Shown here: positions 21,794-31,842 of the stretch, in pieces
How positions within the stretch are numbered: the first letter of the stretch is position 1
Layout of the letters: the number at the start of each line of letters is the position of its first letter
Assembly: GCA_943736015.1 (NCBI GenBank)
Contig: OX031060.1
Location: forward strand, 3,616,001 to 3,680,000
Source: Tridacna crocea
Taxonomy: Eukaryota; Mollusca; Bivalvia; Cardiida; Cardiidae
DNA: 64,000 nt
Direction: 5' to 3'
Translations under genes and position numbers: made by a program
The notes under the pieces: generated by a model
What the model was told of the DNA's origin: nothing
What the model saw: only the letters and a program-made list of their open reading frames with translations
Database searches by the model: none

Positions 21794-21820
21794 ACAGGGT
21801 GTTATTTAGTAAAGGCTAAA

Positions 21821-22120
21821 TGGGTTGCACATTCAAATCAAATCCTAACTTGATACGTCTAATGAGGCTTGGTTTTTTGTTTTGTTTAAGTATTTAAATA
21901 AAAATGGACTACTTTTTTTTGTCCGATATTGGAAGACTCTTTATTTAGAGATGATCTTAAAGAACATTTTGACCGCCCCCTCCCCAATCCCCACCACCCC
22001 CAAAAAGAAACATTCTAAGATTTGATCCTAATAGTAAATACTAGTGCTCCAGAAAATATAAATAGGATTCTTTCGATTCAAATCATATTTCTCGGTTTCT
22101 GTCTATCCGCCCGTCCGTTC
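21821..22120. other. No recognised feature
   Basis: C-rich tract near 21974-22005. No gene. Confidence 0.4.

Positions 22121-22171
<51 letters not shown>
22121..22171. repeat. (TC)n microsatellite
   Basis: About 25 TC units give spurious Ser/Leu and Arg/Glu frames. Confidence 0.95.
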
Positions 22172-22176
<5 letters not shown>

Positions 22177-22189
22177 GCCTCCAAATATC

Positions 22190-22350
22190 CATGAGATAGT
22201 CGCAGTTAACAATATTTTCTGTGGAGTGTCCTTTAGCAAAGCACTGCACAAAATGCTAATTACCAACATTTTTCTTCTCTTTCCACGATGTTTTTACAAA
22301 AGCTCTTATCTGTTCGATCACCCATGCAAAGGATTTTTCTGTTAATGGTA
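22190..22350 (-). repeat. Family A remnant
   Basis: AAAATGCTAATTACCAACAT, TTTCCACGATG and TTTTACAAAAGCTCTTATC remain. Confidence 0.4.
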
Positions 22351-22494
22351 AGGTAACAACAATTCATGGATGAAGAACTTTGTTTAATAGTGATTAATAC
22401 GAATATAATACCCAGAAAAAATATGACAATGAAACCTTGTAAATGTAGGACGGTCAAGCAGAAAAACGCTCTTTTTGTTTAGTTTTATTATTTT

Positions 22495-22635
22495 AACCTT
22501 TAGAACGTAGAAAACCCGCACTGGGCATTTTTAGTCCAGAAATGAGCCCTGCGAATTTCAGCTTGCAGTGACTCAGAGGCCATGCATTTTGCGGACAGTA
22601 TAGATTAAGATCAAACTGCAGAGAGCGTTAACAAA
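22495..22635 (+). repeat. Family C fragment
   Basis: TTAACCTTTAGAACG start, TTTTGCGGACAGTATAGATT and AGATCAAACTGCAGAGAGCG. The right arm is absent. Confidence 0.5.
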
Positions 22636-22685
22636 AAAAAAACTCGCTGAAAACGAGTGAAGATAATAGAGGATATTTGTTCTTT

Positions 22686-23129
22686 TCGGTGAAAGATCGA
22701 AATTTGTTTCATCGGGTGGACACCATCGGTAATATTTTCACGAGTGGCGCAGCCACGAGTGAAAATATTACCGATGTGTTCACGAGATGAAATAAATTTC
22801 GATCTTTCACCGAAAAAAAAATATTCTATTTATATCATGCTTTTAACCCTTTCTGGGAGGAGTTTTATCAAAATCCAGTTACGCAGTATAGTTCTTTTCC
22901 ATTATTCCCCGTGGCGTACCCATCCCGCATAGCAACACATTACAATATTACGTCAAGCTCGAGAAATGTAAGGTATATGACGTTATATTTACCATCTGGT
23001 TGCCAGGCACGCGCAATTTACCTAGGCAACAAGAACATGAAAATCGGTATTTTCACTGGTGGTACCAGTGTAAGATCGAAAAATATTTTCACTGCTATTT
23101 CTCGATATCCTACCGGAAAGCATGAAATA
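22686..23129 (+). repeat. Family E repeat, copy 2
   Basis: Begins with a hairpin, GGTGAAAGATCGAAATTTG facing AAATTTCGATCTTTCACC. Inside that, ATCGGTAATATTTTCACGAG faces CGTGAAAATATTACCGAT around GTGGCGCAGCCAC. It then continues as the mirror image of 1551-1960. Confidence 0.8.
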
Positions 23130-23403
23130 AGTGTTTCTACCCCTCTTTCCTCAGAGTGTTGTGCATTTATTTTCCTGTCCTGCAACTGTTTGTCTTTTTG
23201 TCTATAAATTTTGAAAATATGATAAGTTTTGTAGGCCAAAAAATATAGTAAATTAGTTAGTCAATATTCTAGACCTACGCCCATCCACATTCCAATCCGA
23301 AGAATAGCTTGGTATCTTTTTTCATTGACAATGCATGCCTATTCTTTTTCTTTAGAAATTATATTTTTGTGTCATCAAATATTGGTTTACGTATTCCCTC
23401 CTT

Positions 23404-23638
23404 CACCCTTTACTCCATTGATACTCACTTCTAAACATTGCTTGTAGGAGCCTTTGGAAAACATTGTGGCAAAAGGTGAAATTGCTCGTGACGAGCAATT
23501 TCACCTTTTGCCACAATGTTTTCTACACTATCAAAAGGTATCATGTGCATATAAGAAATAGCTTCATCCTTGCTGTTATTTAGGGCCAATTTGAGATACC
23601 ATAGAAAATTTGAAATGCCTTATGGGGTATAGGGTTAA
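23404..23638 (+). mobile_element. Family B MITE
   Basis: CACCCTTTACTCCATTGATA to GGGTATAGGGTTAA, with a perfect 33-nt-arm stem around GCTCGTGACGAGC. Confidence 0.88.
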
Positions 23639-23865
23639 CTCTTCTAACAACCATGACTTTTACGGACCATTTGATGAAAGGCGTTTAAAAATATTGTGGG
23701 AAAAGGAGAAAATGCTGGTGACCAGCATTTTCTCCTTTTCCCACATTGTTTTATACACCATCAAAGACAGAAATCATAAATCATATCTAGCAACGTTTAA
23801 TTTGTCGTCTGTAAATGCTTTCAGTCTGGTTCGGTCCAAAATGTTTTCTTTTGGTAAAGAGTTAA
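23635..23865 (+). mobile_element. Family A MITE
   Basis: Shares its left TTAA with the B copy. The stem centre is GGTGACC. Right end TTTTGGTAAAGAGTTAA. Confidence 0.85.
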
Positions 23866-23899
23866 ACAAGAATGCTGCAAAAGTCGTATTTTTTTTACG

Positions 23900-24100
23900 C
23901 GTCTATATTGATAACATTTGCAGACAAAAAAATAAAACGTTGCGAAAATGACTGAATTTGTGTTTTAAAGGATGGAATACATTATGTGAAAATGCGAAAT
24001 ATCAGTTACATGCTTTTCCTCCTTTTCCCACTACGTTTTCAAACGTCTTCTTTCTCACTTTCTCAGGTTAGATAAAAGTCAGCATAGTTTGGAAAAGAAT
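23900..24100 (-). repeat. Family A remnant
   Basis: AACATTTGCAGACAAAAAAA, a broken stem, then TTTTCAAACGTCTTCTTTCT. Confidence 0.5.
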
Positions 24101-24249
24101 GCAACAAAAAAAACTTTCCAAATCAAATATGGATAACAAACCCGTACCATAGGCGTCTGAAACTTCAATGGTCAATCACGAAATCACGAAAGTTTCATTA
24201 TCGGGCACCGTTACTATAAATAGCACATTGGTCCTCTTAATCGTAATAA

Positions 24250-24330
24250 GTGTGAAACTACTGTGGCAAAAGGAGGTAGCTGGTAATAAGTAATTCTCCT
24301 TTTGCCACATTATTTAGAAGAAAAACAGCC
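24250..24330. repeat. A/B-like stem remnant
   Basis: CTGTGGCAAAAGGAGGTAGC faces AATTCTCCTTTTGCCACA, mixing A and B stem words. Confidence 0.45.
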
Positions 24331-24372
24331 CCTGTAAATTGTAAAATATCATCGTCCCCAGTAAGCGATATT

Positions 24373-24590
24373 TCAGCCCTTTACCAAACGACATTTCTTT
24401 CTTTACTATTTCAAATTAAAAGTTGTTGCAGACGACAAATCAAATGTAGCTTAATTGATGGATGAAATAAATCTCTAAAAGGATAGAAAATATTCTGGGG
24501 AAAGGAGAAAATGCTAGTTACCAGCAATTTTATCCTTTTCCCACAATGTTTCCTCAGGGTCATTAAACCTCGGAATTATATAGTACAGGG
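24373..24590 (-). mobile_element. Family A MITE, decayed
   Basis: CCCTTTACCAAACGAC start, CTAGTTACCAGC stem centre, ACAGGGTTTA end. Confidence 0.65.
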
Positions 24591-24659
24591 TTTACTATAT
24601 ACAGTGTACGTTTCCTTGTGGAAACAATAAAGTATTGTCATCGAAACTTGGCCTACAGA

Positions 24660-24866
24660 AATCGTCCATGCTCTGGCAAAATGGGGTTTAACGCATATCC
24701 ATAATGCATTGTAGAAAGCAAGTTCATAACATAACTATAGATCTGAATAATCCATTTTGTTAAAAAAAAATCCGAGTCAATCATGAGGTAGCACGGTCTC
24801 TTGACATGGAGAAAGTTTAAAGATAGCAAAAAGTTTCTACCTAGGTCAGCCTGTACTGGTTGATCA
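24660..24866. repeat. Family F-like fragment
   Basis: GGGGTTTAACGCATATCC.., GGTAGCACGGTCTC and GCAAAAAGTTTCTACC are fragments of the F outer arm. Confidence 0.45.
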
Positions 24867-25034
24867 GGGCCCGTATTCACCAACCATTCTTGAGAATATT
24901 CTTAATCTTATTCTCCAAGGTTTTCTAAATTTGTAAGTAACACAACTTCTGATTGGCTAAACCGAATGGTTTAGCCAATCAGAAGTTGTGTTACTTACAG
25001 ATGTAAGAGAATAAAACAAAGAACATTATAGTCC
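24867..25034. mobile_element. Family D element, right end truncated
   Basis: GGGCCCGTATTCACCAACC start. Perfect inner arms flank GGCTAAACC GAAT GGTTTAGCC. The terminal right arm is replaced by CCCTTTTCACAGAGCATGGG. Confidence 0.8.
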
Positions 25035-25562
25035 CTTTTCACAGAGCATGGGTCAAGTTATTGTCATCAAAACTTGGCCTTTAGAAATTATAATGTGCTT
25101 CCATCACGAAAAACAGATTTGAATGAAAACAATACAGACCTTTGAATGCATTCAAATTCAATGTTTATTGTTACATATTGCAAGAGATTATCACGGTTCG
25201 TGTGGTATCTTTATTCTTGTTGTAATGTAAAACAACATGTCTTTATTTTGTATTGTTATTTGGAACAACATCCCTTTGTCTTGCAGTATAACCTTAAACG
25301 ACATCTCTCCGTCTTGCTGAAACGATAAGTTACGGACGGAAAAGAGCCTTTTTGTGTTAAATCCTCCCACCCTCCTGACCGATTTAAGAGAACATTGTGA
25401 GAAAAGCAAGTACTTATAATACGCGACTCTTTCGTTTATCATAAAGTGTATCTTTTTAATATATTAAATAAGTAAATAAACTGACGAATGGACTGACTGA
25501 CAGACAGACTGACCGGTTGGCTGGCGAGCGAGCGGGATGGCTTGCTTGCTTGCCGGCCAGCC
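25035..25562. other. No gene recognised
   Basis: Contains short CTGA/GACT and GCTTGCTTGC simple words near 25480-25560. Confidence 0.4.
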
Positions 25563-25797
25563 GGTGTAATGCAGAGAAATGACCCTCCCCTACAAAATGG
25601 CCGGTATGTCATATAGAGAAATGATGCATGGGTCATTTCACTACGTAGAGAAATAACCCGGGTCATTATTCTACGTAGAGAAAATAACCCTCAGGTTTCA
25701 TTTCTCTACGTAGAGTAATGACCCGGGTCATTCCTCTACATAGTGAAATGACCCATGGGTCATTTTGTAGGGTAGGGTCATTTCTTTGCATTACACC
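25563..25797. mobile_element. 235-bp palindromic MITE
   Basis: Termini GGTGTAATGC/GCATTACACC are extended by AGAAATGACCCT and CCCTACAAAATG with imperfect inversion. The interior is a chain of small palindromes: CTACGTAGAGAAAT, ACCCGGGT and CCATGGGTCATT. Confidence 0.8.
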
Positions 25798-26117
25798 AGG
25801 CGACCGACCGATCGACTGATACAGTAAAACCTATCTATACACCTGTATATAGCAACCAACTGCTTAAAGAGACCCTTCATTTGGTTTGTTCTATACCTGT
25901 GAACATAACTTGCAATGAAAGATCAACTGCTATTAGTGGCCATTTTCATTAACGTGGTCTCTAAAAATAAGTTCGCTGTACTTTAAACGTTTTCCCTTCC
26001 TTTAAATGTTTGTCTTTAGAATATTTTCAGATTTCTTAATTACGATAGCTCGGTCTGCAACATACATACAAGGCTTGAAATTTAAAGGGGGGCGTTTGTT
26101 CGAGTCCCATGTTCTTT
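25798..26117. other. No recognised feature
   Basis: Nothing recognised. Confidence 0.4.
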
Positions 26118-26344
26118 TTAACTCATTACCAAACAACAAAATTTTAGGTTTGTCCAAATCGAAATCATTTGCAGACGATAAAATAACAGTGACAGAACAT
26201 TTGAGATCCGTGTTGCGAAGGAAAGAAAACACTGGGGGAAAAGGAGAAAACGCTGGTTACCAGCATTTTCTCCTTTTCCCACAATATTTTCTAAAGGCTT
26301 CTTTCTCAGGGTCGTTAAAACTAGGGATTGTGTGGTAAGGGTAA
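26118..26344 (-). mobile_element. Family A MITE
   Basis: TTAACTCATTACCAAACAAC start. Stem GGAGAAAACGCTGGTTACC. The right end is eroded to GTAAGGGTAATT. Confidence 0.82.
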
Positions 26345-26369
26345 TTCATTCGAAATTTTCCCATGTTAA

Positions 26370-26480
26370 TAAAACAGTACGACAAAGTGCAGTTTCCTGC
26401 ATTTTCTCTATTTCCCACAATTCTGTTCTTTCCTAGACGACTCCCAGTATCTGAGATGTTTCCTTTTGTCTGCATACGCT
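26370..26480 (+). repeat. Family A remnant
   Basis: GCATTTTCTCTATTTCCCAC, TTTTGTCTGCATACGCTTCC. Confidence 0.4.
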
Positions 26481-26488
26481 TCCTCTAT

Positions 26489-26753
26489 ATGGAGTGCAAC
26501 ACGCGAAAAGGTGCATTCGGACATTTGCGTAAAGTGTCGTCCCTGATTAGCCTGCGCAGTCCGCGCAGGCTAATCCGAGACGGCACTTTACGACTACATT
26601 AGATTTTGTGTTACAGTAGACTTGCGTAAAACAGAAAATCACATAAAATCGGAAAGTATCGTTTTGGATTAGCCTGTGCGGACTGCAAACGCTGATCAGA
26701 GACGACACTTTACGCAATTGTCCGAATGACCCTTTTCGTGTGTTGCACTCCAT
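26489..26753. mobile_element. Family F element, complete
   Basis: TIRs ATGGAGTGCAACAC and its complement. Each half holds a GC stem: GATTAGCCTGCGCAGTCCGC facing GCGCAGGCTAATC, and GATTAGCCTGTGCGGACTGC facing a decayed partner. The flanking words GCGTAAAGTGTCGT and ACGACACTTTACGC also pair. A hairpin-of-hairpins layout. Confidence 0.82.
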
Positions 26754-26800
26754 TATTATAAGAATCTAATTCTTTTTGGTTTTTTTTTCCGGCTGTCTTC

Positions 26801-26985
26801 TTAATCCTTCGGCTGCTCAGCACGGCTCGAGGGTATTTTGAGGACAATGTCGATCAAGATCAGACTGCACAGAACGTGCAGTCTGATCTTGGATCCACAC
26901 TGTCCAATAAGTTAATATCTTTTCAACAAAAACACCTTCGAAATCCCAAAATTTGGGTTTTCAGTAATGGTTTATAATACTTATT
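26801..26985 (+). mobile_element. Family C MITE, tandem unit 1
   Basis: TTAATCCTTCGGCTGCTCAG start, perfect stem around AGAAC, then CACCTTCGAAATCCC. Confidence 0.8.
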
Positions 26986-27180
26986 TCACTTATTTAGCAC
27001 GACTCTTGGGCAATTTGCGGACAATGTTGATCAAGATCAGACTGCACAGAACGTGCAGTCTAATCTTGGATCTACACTGTCCAATAGGGATATATCTTTT
27101 CCACAAAAATACCTTCGAAATCGCATTAAAATTTATATTTTCAATGTTACTTTGAAATTGTTCATTTCACTAATTTGGTA
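26986..27180 (+). mobile_element. Family C MITE, tandem unit 2
   Basis: CACGACTCTTGGGCAATTTG continues into GGACAATG and the stem with one change (GTGCAGTCTAATC). It repeats unit 1 head to tail at a period of about 176 bp. Confidence 0.75.
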
Positions 27181-27229
27181 TGACAATGGTAAACAGTCAA
27201 GAATAATAGCACTTCGAATACCATGATCT

Positions 27230-27430
27230 GGTCAAAAGGGGCTTAATGCATATCTTTGATGTATTATACCATTCCAATCAAGTGATTATGTAGCTAGATG
27301 GACCCATAAAATGCATTCTGTCCAACAACCGACTGAACTATGGGTAAAACGGTCCTTTGACATGCAGAAAAAGGACTAAAAGCGAAAAAATTCGCAAATG
27401 CATTAAGCCTGTTCTTGCCAACGCATGGTT
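27230..27430. repeat. Family F-like outer arm
   Basis: GGGGCTTAATGCATATC and TTAAGCCTG-like words frame a core-less sequence. Confidence 0.4.
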
Positions 27431-27489
27431 CTAATTAAGTTTCTGACGGTCGTAAAAGGATGACATGGCTTGTAATTCTCATAATATCG

Positions 27490-27570
27490 GGCGGCGTGGA
27501 TCAACATCACATTGCACTTTCTGTCCCCTCTGGTCTTGACCTACACAGTCCGTAAAATCGATTTGAGTCT
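27490..27570. repeat. Family C remnant
   Basis: GGATCAACATCACATTGCAC and TGGTCTTGACCTACACAGTC. Confidence 0.5.
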
Positions 27571-27621
27571 CATTTGGCATTTGTATTGTTAATAACTTAA
27601 GCATAATCAAATTATAATCCA

Positions 27622-27785
27622 CCGCTGATCATTGTTTCGACGATGATTATGTGGAAAAGCAGCCGGTGGCTTGGAAAGAATATTCATGGTGCGGACTTCT
27701 GGTTAAAAGAAATTCCAGGAAAGCATTGATATGTGCAGTTGTCGCAGCGATATAGCTGGAAAAATACTGAAAACTGCGTCAACTC
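27622..27785 (+). mobile_element. V-type SINE 3' part
   Basis: GATGATTATGTGGAAAAGCA, GGCTTGGAAAGAATATTC and GCAGCGATATAGCTGGAAAA. Confidence 0.65.
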
Positions 27786-28003
27786 CTTAATGACAAAATT
27801 TTAGGCTTGTCCCAATGGAAAGCACTTGCAGACGACACAATAAACGTCATTTAAACATTGAAATTTGTTTCCAGCAGGTTAGAAAAGGTTGTGGGAAAAG
27901 GAGAAATGCTGGTTACCAGCATTTTCTCCTTTTCCCACAATGTTTTCAAAAGGCTTCAATTTCAGGGTCGTAAAAACCTGGGATTGTTTGATAAAAGAGT
28001 TAA
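27778..28003 (-). mobile_element. Family A MITE
   Basis: TGACAAAATTTTAGGC start. The stem has a one-base loss (GGAGAAATGCTGG). GATAAAAGAGTTAA end. Confidence 0.82.
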
Positions 28004-28450
28004 GCACCAGGCAATCGAATGATAACCGTGGTTTCGGCACGATACAAGGCTGATAGCATTGCAAAGGGTTGAAAAAAAAAATAAAACAGTTGCGTGACTG
28101 ACTACATATCTCAGATGACAAAAAAGTATCAAATTTGTGAAAAGAATTCCCCGCTTCAAAAACAACGCAGAATTTGAAACGCTAAAGAATGATACTTATT
28201 GTCAAATTAGCTGAGTCAGTACCTTGCAAGGGACCGGTCTATACTTCTAACGGCTTGTTTGATCCTGGTATTCGTCCTTCTGCCATACTGTTTGTTAAAA
28301 AAGTGTTATGAAACCATATCAATTCGCGTCCAAATATTGGTGAACGTTATTCATTTGATATGTTAACATGATTTTTGAGAAAAGAAGCTGAATTGCTTTT
28401 TGTAGTTGAGTCTTAAACCTATGTTAATTCAGGAAGGGTTAAATCTTTAC
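28004..28450. other. No recognised feature
   Basis: Nothing recognised. Confidence 0.4.
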
Positions 28451-28678
28451 TTAACCTTTTACCAAACAATCCCTGGTTTCTACTATCCTGAGATAGAAGG
28501 CTTTTTGAAAACATTGTGGGAAAAGGAGAAAATGCTGGTAACCAGCATTTTCTCCTTTTCCCACAATGTTTTCTACTCTGCTGGAAACAAATTTCAATTT
28601 TTCAGTTGCGTTTATTTTGTCGTCTGCAAGTGCTTTCAATTTGGACCAGTCTAAAATTTTGTCGTTTGGTAAAGAGTG
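28451..28678 (+). mobile_element. Family A MITE
   Basis: TTAACCTTTTACCAAACAAT start. The 67-bp stem is perfect apart from its centre base. The right end is AAAGAGTGAA (mutated TTAA). Confidence 0.88.
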
Positions 28679-28784
28679 AAATCTTCATCCAGCTAATCAA
28701 GTAAAATAAAACTTTGTCAGTCGTCTAGTCGATTGTAAAAAACCAATTTTTGCCAATTCAAGGATATGTTTTTAGCGGGAAAAA

Positions 28785-28870
28785 ATTGTGTGCATGTGGG
28801 ACAGTGTCGATCGAAGATCAGACTGCACGTTCTGTGCAGTCTAATCTTAATCTACACTTTCTGAAAAAGG
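28785..28870. repeat. Family C core
   Basis: CAGACTGCACGTTCTGTGCA stem, loop in reverse orientation. Confidence 0.65.
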
Positions 28871-28949
28871 TTTATGAGTCGGTCTTAGTCAGCCCTAGAG
28901 CTAAGAATCCAGGCATTCTTTTATTCGGACCGTAATAAAGATTAAACGC

Positions 28950-29120
28950 CTTTGATAAAACATTGTGGAAAAGGAAAAGAAATACATGTATTGATTATCG
29001 AGAATTTTCCACTTTTGTAGCAATTTGTTCTATTATTCTAAATTCTATTATTCTCCCGTTGAGCCACGTTTCAAAATGTCGTCTGCTAATGCTTCCAAAA
29101 AAATTCTTCCAGTAAAGAGG
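28950..29120 (+). repeat. A-like remnant
   Basis: AACGCCTTTGATAAAACATT, GTGGAAAAGGAAAAG and TGTCGTCTGCTAATGCTTCC. Confidence 0.45.
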
Positions 29121-29556
29121 TCATTCTTTCCCTTTAATTTAGTAATGGGTCTTTCAAGGTTTTTTGGTGTCTATGAAAGCAGTTCAGTTTCCAATGAAGC
29201 TACTTTTTTGCAAGAGGAAAAGGAAAGATCATTCCGAGAAATGAGTAATTTCGATCCAAGATCAGGTCTGCACACTTTTACAGGTATCTGATCTTTTTCA
29301 TAACGTCCGCATAACGTCCACCAAACTGACCAACATCATTTGGTGTAAAAAAAAAACACCATAAAATGAGTCAAAATACTACTGTTGTTGCCAGCTTTCA
29401 TATTTTGTGTGAGAAACAGAAGCAAACTGCTTGCAACGAAAAATTGTTAAATCGTTTTCCCACAATGTTTTCCAATTCTTTGACAGAATATATTCCCATT
29501 CCCTCATGCTTTCTTTTACCTCTTCAACTACCAAAGTTTTTTTTAACTGTCAGGAG
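29121..29556. other. No gene; faint C traces
   Basis: ATCCAAGATCAGGTCTGCAC near 29253 may be a C trace. An 88-codon frame (29025-29291) has no recognised domain. Confidence 0.35.
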
Positions 29557-29757
29557 TTAATCCTTATCCTGCTGTATAACTAAAATTAAATTTTCAACTC
29601 CTTATTAATAACAAAAATATAGTTATATTTTGGGGAATAATATCTCCTTATCGGACAGTGTAGATCAAGATCAGACTGCACAGAATGTGCAGTCTGATCT
29701 TTGATCTACACTGTCCGCAAAAGGTCAGTAAGTCGCACTTACCAGCCAAAGGGTTAA
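29557..29757 (-). mobile_element. Family C MITE, reference full copy
   Basis: TTAATCCTTATCCTGCTG to CAGCCAAAGGGTTAA, 201 bp with TTAA at each end. The ends are imperfect inverted repeats and the stem carries one base change each side of the loop. This best defines family C. Confidence 0.9.
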
Positions 29758-30178
29758 CTCTTTCCCAGTGGACAAAATCTTAGAGTCAACAATTTTGAAA
29801 TAATTTTTGAACAATGTTCAGATCAAAGCTTGTCCAAATGAAATGTTGCTTTTTTTAAATCTATGATCAGGGCCCGTATTCACCGACAATCCTTGAGAAT
29901 ATTCTGAATCTTATTCTCCAAGGTTTTCTAAATTTATAAGTAACACGACTTCTGATTGGCTAAACCGAATGGTTTAGCCAATCAGAAATTGTTTTACTTA
30001 CAAATGTAGAAAACTCTGGAGAATACGACAAATGGAACGTTCTTAAGAATGGTTGGTGAATACAGGCCCAGGTAGAAAATATAAAGGGGAAATTGAGGAA
30101 ATAATAAAAAAACGTTTTTTGTTTTGTAGTCATAGAAAAATATTGGACTGTTTGGTAAAGGGTTTTTTTCAGGGTATT
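29754..30178 (-). repeat. Family A remnant around a D element
   Basis: Left TTAACTCTTTCCCAGTGGAC and right ATTGGACTGTTTGGTAAAGG flank the D copy 29870-30069. The stem is lost. Confidence 0.5.
29870..30069. mobile_element. Family D palindromic element
   Basis: GGGCCCGTATTCACCGACAA to GGTGAATACAGGCCC. The centre is GGCTAAACC GAAT GGTTTAGCC. Confidence 0.85.
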
Positions 30179-30339
30179 AAACAAAAAAAAACCTTAAAAT
30201 GCGGTCTTTGTGTTATCAACTAGTATTTTGTTGCATCTAAAGAATGACGATGCATTGTTTCCCAGTTGTCATTGTTTCCTTATTGTCTCTGAAACCCTTC
30301 AAGTATCTTTCAAAACCTTAACCACCCTTCTGCTACCGG

Positions 30340-30390
30340 TGAATGTCGAAATCAGACTGCACAGAACGTGCAGTCTGATCATTGATCATT
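30340..30390. repeat. Family C core stem
   Basis: ATCAGACTGCACAGAACGTG CAGTCTGAT only. The outer element is lost. Confidence 0.65.
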
Positions 30391-30457
30391 TTTGAAATCC
30401 CTATAACTTAAGCATAAAAGTATTCTTGAAGTTCCAATTATTTGACCTCTTTCTTTT

Positions 30458-30734
30458 TTAACCCTTTACCACGCAATGACGACTTTTGATGGCACTGAGG
30501 TAGAAGCCTTAATTTAACATTGTGGGTAAAGGAGACTCTGAGGTAGAAGCCTTTTGAAAACATTGTGGGAAAAGGAGAAAATGCTGGTAACCAACATTTT
30601 CTCCTTTTTCCCACAATATTTTCTACCCTTTGCAAAACAAATTCTAATGGTTGAGTCACATTAATTTCGTCGTCTGCAAATGCTTTCAATTTGGACTAGT
30701 CTAAAATGTCTTATGTCGTTTGGTTAAGAGTTAA
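30458..30734 (+). mobile_element. Family A MITE with internal duplication
   Basis: TTAA both ends. The CTGAGGTAGAAGCCTT segment with the start of the stem is present twice (30494-30540 and 30538-30590), making this copy about 50 bp long. Confidence 0.85.
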
Positions 30735-30834
30735 ACTGGAATAGAATACATCTACATGTAGTTGTATTTATGCGGTATCCTACGGGTTTAAAAAATAAGA
30801 GAACAACTGTTTCCATCAACCCCCCCCCCCTTTC

Positions 30835-31045
30835 CACACACGCACACAATCCCTTGCTGTCGGGAATTGTGAAGTTATTTTTGCAGAAAAATGCCTTTGA
30901 AAAAAATTGTGGTGAAAGGAAAAAAAAAAATGCTGGTGAGCCAATTTTGTTCCTTCCTTTTCTGGCAATGTTGAAAGTTCTTTCAAAGAAAACTCCCACC
31001 GTTTCAGCCACGTCAGCATTTTCTTCATTTCTTCCGAAATGTTGG
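30835..31045 (+). repeat. Family A remnant
   Basis: AATGCCTTTGAAAAAAATTG, AAAAATGCTGGTGAGCC and TTTCAGCCACGTCAGC. Confidence 0.5.
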
Positions 31046-31152
31046 ATTTTTACTAAAAATCATTTCAATTATTTTTCGGTATAAGGATAAAAAGCGAAAC
31101 AGTAGTCCTTTGTAAATTCTAAGCAATTGTCTAAATGTATTTCACAGAGGCA

Positions 31153-31155
<3 letters not shown>

Positions 31156-31191
<36 letters not shown>

Positions 31192-31250
31192 AAATGGAGA
31201 TAGAGAGAGAGAAAATGGGAGACAGACTAAGAGAGAGTGCCAGCCAGAGA
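31156..31250. repeat. (GA)n microsatellite
   Basis: Imperfect GAGAGA tract. Frames through it (Glu/Arg and Ser/Leu) are spurious. Confidence 0.95.
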
Positions 31251-31489
31251 GACAGAGCGAGAGCGGAGACACACAACTGGACATTTTTCCAACTTTTACT
31301 GCACAAAGTATTTTTATAATAGTGACACTGCTGTCAATTTTTCCAATACACTATATAATGTGCATGGGAATTTTTTCGGGTAAATTCTTTCATCTGTCGG
31401 AATTTCTACTTCATTGCTCATTCTACTGTCAACTGCTAATTACATGCATGACTGCGCATAATTCGGTGGCAAAGGGTCAGTCCATGTAG

Positions 31490-31842
31490 ATGCGGGGGTG
31501 TGCGACTTGTTTCTCATGTTACATTTCGCGGTAATTAGCATCACTTACTTACAGTTGCTATTGAAAAGATGTTTAAAGATGACAAGTACATGTTATGGAA
31601 AGTTCTTTTATCCTCGTGTAGTTAGCTGGAGTTAGAATTTAGGAAATCGAAGAATTACATACATGCCGACCTCCGTCTCGCTTCAAGTGTAAAGTCTAAA
31701 CTTGCACATGCGCAGACGGTGGCACGTGTTCATAACAAAGTTTTGGGAATAGACGTTCATAAGAAGTTTAGTTGGTTTATAGTTTGGATTCTAACCTATT
31801 TAACTCAGGTAGTGTGCTTCAGAGCTCAAAGCTTCTAACAAA
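31490..31842 (+). promoter_or_regulatory. Probable 5' UTR/promoter region of QKI-like gene
   Basis: Repeat-free and less AT-rich than its surroundings. It contains a CACGTG E-box (31723-31728) and CATGCGCA (31707-31714, NRF1-half-site-like). No clear TATA box is seen, and the transcription start cannot be placed. The promoter role is inferred from position. Confidence 0.35.

Larger units (their letters stand above)
21166..21820 (-). mobile_element. Family A MITE containing two A copies
   Basis: Outer segments 21166-21243, 21472-21568 and 21790-21820 reassemble to a single minus copy. The inner copies lie at 21240-21471 and 21565-21793. Confidence 0.75.

Noticed and set aside
22022-22345. Ser/Leu-rich frame over the TC repeat
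   Set aside because: Microsatellite translation with no domain.
27879-28121. Many short frames containing ENIVGKGENAG..HFLLFPQCF
   Set aside because: They are translations of the family A palindrome and recur on both strands with no codon bias. They are not proteins.
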